Shown one piece after another: positions 1 to 6,957 of a DNA stretch of 36,268 bases. The DNA lies in the NCBI GenBank assembly GCA_964482235.1, contig CAYZWU010000052.1, forward strand, positions 1-36,268. Reading direction: 5' to 3'. The translations under genes were made by a program, and so were the position numbers. The notes under the pieces are model-generated. The model saw nothing but the letters and a program-made list of their open reading frames with translations. It did no database searches and was not told the origin of the DNA. The DNA comes from CAYZWU01 sp964482235 (GTDB lineage: Bacteria; Planctomycetota; B15-G4; CAYZWU01). Each line of letters opens with the position of its first letter. Positions within the stretch are counted from its first letter, which is position 1.

Positions 1-486
1 TGACATACGAATATACTTTAGAATTGGACGGAGACTCCGAGAGATCCCGATCTTTCATGCAGGCATGACCGCGATAAAACATCCGAATCCCAACCTACTT
101 CAATGGTGTAGTATTTGAACCAAACCGATTCACGCTCTTCTGTTGCGGAACAGGATCTTGGATTCGAAACAAATTTTTGCCGGGAGATGAAATCCTGAAC
201 CTGTCCCAATTCAGACCTTCCATCTTTTTGCCTGCACACCCCGGAGCATCGGTCTCGACAGCCCTTCGCGACGACACGGCTGAAGGTCTTGAACGGAAAT
301 ATCACGCTAGCAATTTCCTTGCACTGACTCAAGTCGATCGTTATACTTCCGCTTCTGTTGTTCGGGTAATCAGATAAAGGGATCATTGCAAGGAAATGAC
401 ATCGCCGTCAGCTGATATTATCGATGAGGCCGTCCATCCCAGTAGTCATCTCTGATGATATCGAAACATCGCACCTGATCCCTATC

Positions 487-515
487 TTGACATAAGTCCA
501 TAAAAAATCAATCAT
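487..515 (+). promoter_or_regulatory. Candidate sigma70-type promoter of the signalling operon
   Basis: A perfect TTGACA lies at 487-492. After a 17-base spacer, AATCAT (510-515) matches the -10 consensus at four of six positions. It lies about 60 bases before the first start codon of an eight-gene co-directional run and is the only good -35 box seen upstream. The assignment is by consensus only. Confidence 0.4.
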
Positions 516-516
516 T

Positions 517-535
517 AGGTGTACAAGAGACACCT
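517..535 (+). promoter_or_regulatory. Short inverted repeat next to the operon promoter
   Basis: AGGTGT (517-522) and ACACCT (530-535) are perfect inverted repeats separated by seven bases. They sit at the expected transcription start, just downstream of the candidate -10 box. The element could be an operator half-site pair or a 5'-end hairpin. There is no T-run, so it is not an intrinsic terminator. Confidence 0.35.
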
Positions 536-576
536 ACGATCGAATACTTTCCACGTTCCACCTCAGGAGGAGAAAA

Positions 577-1545
577 ATGTCAGTCTGCCCTAAATGCAAG
601 AAGTCATTCGATCAAGATGCCTTCAAATTCTGTCCGGAGTGCGGGATCACTCTGGCTTCGAATCTGGAGTCGGAAAAAGGAGCACCCTCTTCCGAAGTAC
701 CCATGACCAACATCTATGATGGGAACGATGCCATTCCTCCCACATCGATGTACAGACCTGGTACGAATGAAGCGATCGAGAACGAATCAATCACCCCGGA
801 TTCATCCGATGCTGTTGAGCAAGATGACAGTGCCGTGACCACCTACGTGGATCTGTCAAAACATGCCCGCTGGGCAAAAGTTGTTCAGCTGATCATGGAT
901 GCCGAAGTGGGTGAGAAGTTTGGCCGCGAGTACGAACTGGAGGACGCGGAAACAACGATCGGTCGCAAGGAAGGCCAGATCCGTTTTCCCATGGATCCGT
1001 ACATCTCCCCCAAGCATGCGACATTGATATACCGGGGCGGTCATCTTCACATCAAAGATGAAAAAAGCCTCAACGGAGTCTTTCTCAAGATAAATACTCG
1101 TAAGGAGCTCAAAGACGGGGATACCATCCTCATCGGCCGACAGATCTTCAAATTCATAATCTGCACAAAAGATTCCATACAGGATACCAAAAAGCCTGAA
1201 GGAGATGAGGACACCGAAATATTCGGCGCCGACGCGAATATTTCCGGAGCGAAGCTGGTTCGCATACTCAAGGGCGGCGGCGAAAGCGACAACCTATTTC
1301 TCGTGGGTGACAAGGTGAGGATAGGTCGCTCATCAGGGACATTCGTCTTTAAGAAGGATGATGCTCTCTCTTCGGAGCACACAGAGATCCTCAGCGAGAA
1401 AGGCAAATACTATCTCATCGATCTAGCAAGCAAGAACGGAACCTTTTTGCGGGTCAGAGACGAGGAACGCCTGGAAGACGGGACAATAATGAGGATTGGG
1501 AATCAGCACCTGCTGATCGACTATCCGGCACCGTACGAAGACTAG
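577..1545 (+). CDS. Zinc-ribbon protein with two FHA domains
   Basis: This is a probable cytoplasmic phosphothreonine reader of 322 residues. The N-terminus is a four-cysteine zinc ribbon (C4, C7, C19, C22). A low-complexity acidic, Ser/Thr-rich linker follows. FHA domain 1 spans about 118-195 (IGR at 128, SPKH at 144, SLNG at 164). FHA domain 2 spans about 238-315 (IGRS at 249, SSEH at 265, SKNG at 285). Both keep the Arg, Ser-x-x-His and Asn-Gly positions that normally contact phosphothreonine, so both may bind ligand. No signal peptide or membrane segment is seen. The ATG is preceded by AGGAGG (565-570) at good spacing. As first gene of a run with two kinases and a PP2C phosphatase, it is well placed to be a kinase substrate or adaptor, comparable to Fha proteins of type VI secretion; that role is inferred. 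Confidence 0.9.
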   Translation: MSVCPKCKKSFDQDAFKFCPECGITLASNLESEKGAPSSEVPMTNIYDGNDAIPPTSMYRPGTNEAIENESITPDSSDAVEQDDSAVTTYVDLSKHARWAKVVQLIMDAEVGEKFGREYELEDAETTIGRKEGQIRFPMDPYISPKHATLIYRGGHLHIKDEKSLNGVFLKINTRKELKDGDTILIGRQIFKFIICTKDSIQDTKKPEGDEDTEIFGADANISGAKLVRILKGGGESDNLFLVGDKVRIGRSSGTFVFKKDDALSSEHTEILSEKGKYYLIDLASKNGTFLRVRDEERLEDGTIMRIGNQHLLIDYPAPYED

Positions 1546-1564
1546 GGCATTTCGAGTTACCTGA

Positions 1565-2635
1565 TTGAGCAGACTCATGAAGCTCTCTGCAGAAGAAAAT
1601 CTCAATCTCATGGTCGATGTCGCAGCAATGTCTCACTTGGGACTTGTTAGGGAGAACAACGAAGACTCCCACAATATCGTCATTTTCGACAGCGAAGACA
1701 TCAACGACAATTTCGTCGATGGCAGTATGGTTCTCGGTTCCCATGGAGCGTTGTACTCTGTTGCTGACGGTATGGGAGGTGGCCCTGCAGGAAAGGAAGC
1801 GAGTTCGAAATCCATACAGATTATCGAGAACTTCCTGAGAAAGCAGGTCCTCAGCAACAACAACAAGGATCCTAAGGACCTTCTGGTCAACGCTGTCCAG
1901 TCAGCCAACAATGAAATCTATTTCCAGAGCATTACGGATCGTCGCAGGTCGGGGATGGGCACGACCTTCGCCGCGATATGGCTGATCGGATCACACTGCT
2001 TCATGTCCCACGTCGGAGACAGCCGGATCTATCTCCTTCGATCCCATGAACTGAGCCAGCTGACCGAGGACCACAGCTACCAGAATATGATCCGAGACAT
2101 GAAGGGCGAGGACCTTCAGGAACCTCTTTCTCCCGAGCAGAAGAGCTTGATCTCCAGGGCCATCGGTGTGCGGCGCACGCTCCCTGTTGACGTCGATCAA
2201 ATAGACGTCACATCCGGTGACCGTATCCTGATCTGCACAGACGGACTGACAGACCTGGTCAGCGACGAGACGATTCGTCGAATCCTTCTCTCCAGAAAAA
2301 GACCAAGGGAGGCCTGCCGCGACCTCATCCGGGAAGCATTGCATTCCGGAGGAAGCGACAACGTCACTGTCATGACCGTTGACTGCGGCTCACTTCAGGG
2401 CCCGACCGTTCTGCCCGGTCTCTGCGAACATACAGAAACAAGAAAAGGTTTGGCTGCGAGATCAATTACCGGCGCGATCCGTCTCTTTCTTGGACTTCTA
2501 CGGCTCTTCTTTTTATTGATCGTTGGTTTTCTTCCCCATGGTCTCGTCCGCATCGCTGCCGCCACTCACCAGTATTTTTCATCGAAAAAGAAAGAACCTC
2601 TTCAAACGAAGGAACACGATTTATTGAACGAATAA
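1565..2635 (+). CDS. PP2C-family Ser/Thr phosphatase with C-terminal membrane segment
   Basis: This is a metal-dependent protein phosphatase expected to reverse the kinases encoded downstream. Counting from the TTG at 1565 (356 residues), PP2C motifs occur in order: RENNED (29-34), DGMGG (68-72), GMGTTF (130-135), HVGDSR (149-154), TEDHS (167-171), ICTDG (223-227) and GGSDN (262-266). The metal-binding Asp residues at 34, 68, 226 and 265 are all present, so it should be active. After about residue 300 there is a hydrophobic stretch (about 303-324) and a short basic tail, suggesting membrane attachment. That is unusual, since many bacterial PP2C enzymes of this type (PppA/PrpC) end after the catalytic domain. 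The ATG at 1577 is an alternative start; neither has a strong ribosome site. It lies 19 bases after the FHA gene. Confidence 0.92.
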   Translation: MSRLMKLSAEENLNLMVDVAAMSHLGLVRENNEDSHNIVIFDSEDINDNFVDGSMVLGSHGALYSVADGMGGGPAGKEASSKSIQIIENFLRKQVLSNNNKDPKDLLVNAVQSANNEIYFQSITDRRRSGMGTTFAAIWLIGSHCFMSHVGDSRIYLLRSHELSQLTEDHSYQNMIRDMKGEDLQEPLSPEQKSLISRAIGVRRTLPVDVDQIDVTSGDRILICTDGLTDLVSDETIRRILLSRKRPREACRDLIREALHSGGSDNVTVMTVDCGSLQGPTVLPGLCEHTETRKGLAARSITGAIRLFLGLLRLFFLLIVGFLPHGLVRIAAATHQYFSSKKKEPLQTKEHDLLNE

Positions 2636-2675
2636 CTGGATCATATTCAATACTGTACAGGAGGCGAGGCAAGTC

Positions 2676-4169
2676 ATGACAACTCGATATGATTGGTGTC
2701 ATACCCTGATCATCACTGCATTCCTGATCTTCCTTCAAGGATGCCTGGTTCCCAGATCCCAGCTAGATCAAGCCAACACAGACCTGGAGGTTGCCCGGGA
2801 CAGGATCGACAGTCTGGAAAGTGACGTGGCGAATCGCGATGATAATCTATCAAGGTTAAATAGCGATCTAGCTACATCTGCCGATGAAAATAAAAACCTC
2901 AAGTCGAAAGAACGTAGCCTGACAGATAAGCTCAATGTGGCGAACAGAGAGCGCTTCACTCTTGAAAATAGAATCAGCAACCTCAAGTCAGAACTGGAGA
3001 AAACCAAGAAAAACATCACTGTAAACAGCGATGAAAGGGATTCCGCGAGCAATCAAATAGTCATCGACATCCTCGACGAGGTAGTACTCTGTCTCAACGA
3101 GCATGATTACAATGGCGCGCATAGAATGCTCAATCTGGCCATGAAATGGAAACTCGGCCAGGAGAACCTTGATCAGCTTGCCAGGGAAAACAAGCGCATC
3201 ATCGATATAGAGTATGCTGATAATAAATCAAAGGAGGTCCTCAAGAAACTGGAACTCCTCATCGAAGGTGAGAAATGGGAGGATGCCTGCATCCTGTACA
3301 GCAGCTATCTCGATGAATTCTATGGATTCAACAATGATCAGAAGAGTGTTTCAAGGGCCTACAGGGACAAGATCACCAAGATCTGGACGGGGCTGCCACA
3401 GAAACGAATCGAAGAGCTGAATAATTTTTTGAGCGAAGCAGTTGTGCCTGAAGAACCGGTCGAGGAGATCGAGGAAGAAGAACCTCATCCAGAGGGAATG
3501 ATTCTTGTCGAAAGCGGGAATTATACGATCGGATTCAAGTCCGGGATCAGGGATGAAAGCAAAGAACACCAGGCGACTGTCAATCAGTTCTGGATCGACA
3601 AGCACGAAGTAACAAACAGAGACTATGCCGTTTTTCTGAATGAAAATCCGCAGCACAAAGTTCCGCTTTTGTGGAAAAACGGGAATTACCCGCCGGGGAC
3701 AGCGGACCATCCTGTCGTCGGCATCTCTTACAGGGAAGCCCTGGCGTATGCGGAATGGTCAGGAAAGCGTCTTCCTACTGCAGTGGAATGGGAAGCCGCC
3801 GCACGCGGTCCCGCAACCAGCATCTCGCGTTCACCAATATACCCCTGGGGGGATCAATGGGATCCAAGGATATGCAACATCGGCAGGGGGAAGCTCGAGC
3901 CCGTTGATTCTTACGAGATCGGCGCCTCCAAGTACGGCTGTCTGAACATGGTCGGAAACGCTGCTGAGTTTGTTTTGAAAGACCCTGGCGACAACGCGGT
4001 GATTGCGCTGGGAGGCAGCGCTGCCTTGATTCAAGACCGGAATCCGACATACAACGAAATGATCTTTGCACGGCCGTCCCTGCGGGAGAACAGGTTGAGG
4101 GACGACAAGCGCGATCGTTTTATCGGATTTCGTTGTGCCATGGATGTCACGACTTCTGAAGATTCTTGA
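2676..4169 (+). CDS. Lipoprotein with coiled coil and FGE/SUMF1-like domain
   Basis: A 497-residue envelope protein. Residues 10-20 are hydrophobic and end in a lipobox LQGC with Cys23, predicting lipid anchoring. Residues about 28-115 form a heptad-rich coiled coil. Residues about 125-255 look alpha-helical, and an acidic hinge (256-270) leads into a formylglycine-generating-enzyme-like domain (about 272-490). Its signatures are PEGMILVESG, DKHEVTNRDY, GKRLPTAVEWEAAARG, YPWGD, NMVGNAAEF, GGSAA and GFRC. The paired cysteines of true FGE catalysis are not visible after the GGS motif, so this is more likely a structural or sensory member. In type VI secretion, TagQ (lipoprotein) and TagR (FGE-like) act upstream of PpkA; here the two features are in one protein. 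That parallel is inference. GAGG (2666-2669) lies six bases before the ATG. Confidence 0.9.
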   Translation: MTTRYDWCHTLIITAFLIFLQGCLVPRSQLDQANTDLEVARDRIDSLESDVANRDDNLSRLNSDLATSADENKNLKSKERSLTDKLNVANRERFTLENRISNLKSELEKTKKNITVNSDERDSASNQIVIDILDEVVLCLNEHDYNGAHRMLNLAMKWKLGQENLDQLARENKRIIDIEYADNKSKEVLKKLELLIEGEKWEDACILYSSYLDEFYGFNNDQKSVSRAYRDKITKIWTGLPQKRIEELNNFLSEAVVPEEPVEEIEEEEPHPEGMILVESGNYTIGFKSGIRDESKEHQATVNQFWIDKHEVTNRDYAVFLNENPQHKVPLLWKNGNYPPGTADHPVVGISYREALAYAEWSGKRLPTAVEWEAAARGPATSISRSPIYPWGDQWDPRICNIGRGKLEPVDSYEIGASKYGCLNMVGNAAEFVLKDPGDNAVIALGGSAALIQDRNPTYNEMIFARPSLRENRLRDDKRDRFIGFRCAMDVTTSEDS

Positions 4170-4205
4170 GCTAGTAAGACTAGTCATATATTGAGGGAGA
4201 ACATG

Positions 4206-5492
4206 ATGGGTATCAGGATCAAAATGCTGAGCGGTTTCTCCGCCGGAAAAACATACGACTTCAACAAGAAGACGGTCAAGATTGGTCGCGATCCCGCCTC
4301 CGACCTTGTCCTGAGTGCAGACCACGATCGAGACGCAAGCCGGAACCATGCAGAGATCGTGAACGTGAACGATCAGTACATCATCAAGGATCTCGGCAGC
4401 TCCAATGGAACTCTCCTGAACGGCAAGCGTGTTCTCGAGTCGGAACTCGACGAAAACGACAGAATTCAGTTCGGGAGCCCTGCAGGGCCTATTGCCGAGG
4501 TGACGGATATGGACCTAAGGTCCAGTCCGGACGGAACCAGCCCACCGAGCTCGAAATCCATCTTCTGGTTCCTAGCTGCCATTATCATCGTCGCGGGTGG
4601 CTTCATTCTGTGGCAGAACTTCTCTCCCAAGTCGAGCATCTTCGGAGAAAATGTCACCTACGCCGTGTTCTACAAGATAACTGACGAAGAAGGAAAAACC
4701 GTCATCAGGGAACGAGCAGTCGGCAACGGAGTGCTAGTCCAGTCACCCGAAGGTGATGTGTGGGTAGTCATCTCTTGCGAGACGGCGGCACGTCTCAGGT
4801 TTCATGAAAACGAGGTTTCACTCAACAACGAGAGCAATGCTCCCAAGCAACTATTCGCAGCTTATATAGCGCGTATCGACAGGGATAAGGGAGAGGGGCT
4901 CGAAAACAGAATCGAGCATCTCCTGAACATGGACAGCTGCACTCCCCATCAGGACTATGACTACGATCTGCAGATGTTCAACAAGAAGTTCCGGGACAAG
5001 CAGCATGAACAGCTTTTCAAAGAAAGATCGGAATGGACCAACATTGCTGTTGTTCGAGTCAACCGTCGAAGGGGAGAGACGTTCGTCACCGCACCCGTAG
5101 CGCCTGTCAGCGAACTTGATCGGATCGATGCCGGCACCGAGATTCATACGTGGAAAACATTCGTCAGCGGAAAGCTGTCTTCCACCAGCGACGAGGACTT
5201 GAGAGCCGATTTCGGAAAAGGCACGATCGGCAGCCGCAAGGAGACCCAGGAAGGCGAATTTCCCAATTACCTGTACTTTACCGGCTCACTCGAAGGAAAC
5301 GAGTTGGCAACGGGCAGTCCCGTCTTCAGCTCTGAAACAGGTAATTTGATCGGAATCGTCAGCCGCTTTGATCTTATCGGAAGAAGAGACCTGGAGGAGC
5401 CGATCTATGACACCGGCCCCGTGGAGCCTCCCGGCAGGTCAGCCTGGATCATCAGGATTGACGCTGTGATGGACATTTTTTCGAACATGTGA
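4206..5492 (+). CDS. FHA-transmembrane protein with degenerate trypsin-like ectodomain
   Basis: This membrane protein is 428 residues long from ATG 4206. An in-frame TTG at 4191 and ATG at 4203 also exist, but GAGGGAGA (4193-4200) fits best as ribosome site for 4206. An FHA domain (about 1-95: IGRDP at 26, SRNH at 45, GSSNGT at 64) is followed by a Ser/Pro linker, one transmembrane helix (about 118-137) and an outside domain to the C-terminus. That domain shows trypsin/HtrA-like landmarks: GNGVLV (173-178), NIAVVRV (279-285) and ATGSPVF (368-374) followed by GNLIGIVS. Aligned by eye, the catalytic Asp is Asn279, the Ser nucleophile is Thr369, and no His is present at the expected place near 187-194. 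It is therefore probably a pseudoprotease that binds a ligand outside and reports to the FHA side, though no activity can be proven from sequence. Confidence 0.85.
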   Translation: MGIRIKMLSGFSAGKTYDFNKKTVKIGRDPASDLVLSADHDRDASRNHAEIVNVNDQYIIKDLGSSNGTLLNGKRVLESELDENDRIQFGSPAGPIAEVTDMDLRSSPDGTSPPSSKSIFWFLAAIIIVAGGFILWQNFSPKSSIFGENVTYAVFYKITDEEGKTVIRERAVGNGVLVQSPEGDVWVVISCETAARLRFHENEVSLNNESNAPKQLFAAYIARIDRDKGEGLENRIEHLLNMDSCTPHQDYDYDLQMFNKKFRDKQHEQLFKERSEWTNIAVVRVNRRRGETFVTAPVAPVSELDRIDAGTEIHTWKTFVSGKLSSTSDEDLRADFGKGTIGSRKETQEGEFPNYLYFTGSLEGNELATGSPVFSSETGNLIGIVSRFDLIGRRDLEEPIYDTGPVEPPGRSAWIIRIDAVMDIFSNM

Positions 5493-6919
5493 GATCCGAG
5501 ACCATGACGGACTGTTATCCCAAGAGCGGAAAGTACGCGATCAAGGAGATGGTCGGCAGGGGTGGCAGCTTCGTCGTCTACGAGGCGACTGATCCTGAAG
5601 GAAAAAGCGTGGCACTGAAGGTTCTGCGCCAGACGCGGTTCGCCAGTTCCGAATGGGTGAAGCGGGTCAGGCGCGGACTCGGAATCATGGCCGCCCTCAA
5701 TCACCCGAACATTGTCAATATCCTGGATTACGGCGAGGATGAGAATCGTTTCTTCGTCGTCGAGGAGTTCGTCAGGGGTAAAAATGTCAGGGAACTTATC
5801 CGGAAGCAGGGACAGCTTGCATGGGAGGATGCTGTTTCCATCGCGGCTCAGGTGTCTAGTGCGCTGGCGGCAATTCATGAGCGCATGGATGCCGTGCACA
5901 GGGATGTGACATCGGGTAACATTCTCGTGCTGAATTCGACCAGAAAACCGGTGGCGAAGCTCATCGACTTCGACATCACGAAGAACACACATCTGGATTC
6001 TTCCGTATCCATGCTCACCAAGTTGAACCAGACTATCGGTGTTCCCCAGTACATGTCCCCCGAGCAGATCCGGGGAGGCAAGCTCGACGGGAGATCCGAC
6101 ATCTACTCTCTCGGTATCGTTCTTTTCGAGATGCTGACAGGAGAAGTACCCTTTACTGGAAAAAGCTTCCGCGATGTGGCTTACAAGCAGCTTCGCAATC
6201 CCGTTCCAGACAGGCGCAGGGAATTCGGGATACCGGATCGCGTCTGGAACATCTTGCTCCGTTGCCTGTCGAAGGAACGTGACAGGCGACCAGCCACAGC
6301 GCGTCAGACCGAAGAATTGCTGAAATCCTGTCAGAAAGTAGATCCACCCCCGCGCCCTGTACATCAACCAAGCATTGACTCTGTCAAGACCGATACCGTC
6401 GTGACAGAAAGCATGGAAGAACAATCATTCCTCGAGAAAACTCGCGTCGCGATATCACGTGTCTTCTCGAGGCTCTTCATGAGACCCTCCACTACCAATC
6501 CGAAGATAAAATCGACAAGCAGGACAGCCAGCCCTGCTCGGGCCTGCATGCATGAAGGGATGCCTCCAGGCTCCAACTACTGTCCACTCTGCGGCAAGGG
6601 AGTCTTCTTCGTCCTCGAGGACACGAGAGGTTCTTTCCGATGCCCCCTGAAGAGCTTTCCCTTCCAGATCGGTCGATCGGAAAACTGCGACCTCGTGCTA
6701 TCCGATGCCACGGTCTCCAGGCAGCATCTTGTGATATTCAAGAAAGGCATCGATCTCTACATGCGCGACCTCTCCGAGGTCAATCCCGTCTTTCTCAACG
6801 GAATCCCGACGAGGGAAGGTCGTATCGGGAAAGGTGATCTCATTTCTCTGGGTAGAATTCAGTTTTTTATCAGAGGTGGCAACAGAAACATCTCTTCCGA
6901 CTCAATTATCGAAGGCTAA
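5489..6919 (+). CDS. Ser/Thr protein kinase with C-terminal zinc ribbon and FHA domain
   Basis: A 476-residue soluble kinase. The kinase domain (about 16-280) has a glycine-rich loop GRGGSFVV (23-30), catalytic Lys44 in VALKVL, HRD (137-139) followed by VTSGN instead of LKPEN, DFD (160-162) instead of DFG, and MSPEQ at 189-193. A Ser/Pro linker leads to a zinc ribbon (C353, H355, C365, C368) and an FHA domain (about 385-465: IGRSEN at 394, SRQH at 410). The GTG start overlaps the stop of the preceding gene as GTGA, a typical coupled arrangement; ATG at 5504 is an alternative. No membrane helix is seen. The fused FHA could read the kinase's own or a partner's phosphothreonine. The metal-binding Asp and catalytic Asp are kept, so activity is likely despite the DFD variant. 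Confidence 0.93.
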   Translation: MRSETMTDCYPKSGKYAIKEMVGRGGSFVVYEATDPEGKSVALKVLRQTRFASSEWVKRVRRGLGIMAALNHPNIVNILDYGEDENRFFVVEEFVRGKNVRELIRKQGQLAWEDAVSIAAQVSSALAAIHERMDAVHRDVTSGNILVLNSTRKPVAKLIDFDITKNTHLDSSVSMLTKLNQTIGVPQYMSPEQIRGGKLDGRSDIYSLGIVLFEMLTGEVPFTGKSFRDVAYKQLRNPVPDRRREFGIPDRVWNILLRCLSKERDRRPATARQTEELLKSCQKVDPPPRPVHQPSIDSVKTDTVVTESMEEQSFLEKTRVAISRVFSRLFMRPSTTNPKIKSTSRTASPARACMHEGMPPGSNYCPLCGKGVFFVLEDTRGSFRCPLKSFPFQIGRSENCDLVLSDATVSRQHLVIFKKGIDLYMRDLSEVNPVFLNGIPTREGRIGKGDLISLGRIQFFIRGGNRNISSDSIIEG

Positions 6920-6957
6920 CGAAAAAATTGTTATCGTACAGCGACAGAGATTGATAA

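Larger units (their letters stand above)
1..576. other. Left-edge intergenic region
   Basis: No convincing gene was found in this stretch. Open frames on both strands are short, lack a good ribosome binding site and show no recognisable motif. The last 90 bases carry a candidate promoter, a small hairpin and the ribosome binding site of the first gene, listed separately. A tRNA-like T-loop string on the minus strand near 160-170 was examined and rejected. Confidence 0.6.

Noticed and set aside
150..240. Possible tRNA on the minus strand (GTTTCGAATCC resembles a T-arm)
   Set aside because: The universal G-C closing pair of the T-loop is missing and no matching acceptor stem or anticodon arm lies at the right distance.
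18..386. Minus-strand open frame of 122 codons at the left edge
   Set aside because: It has no ribosome site, no recognisable motif and an unlikely amino-acid mix; probably chance.
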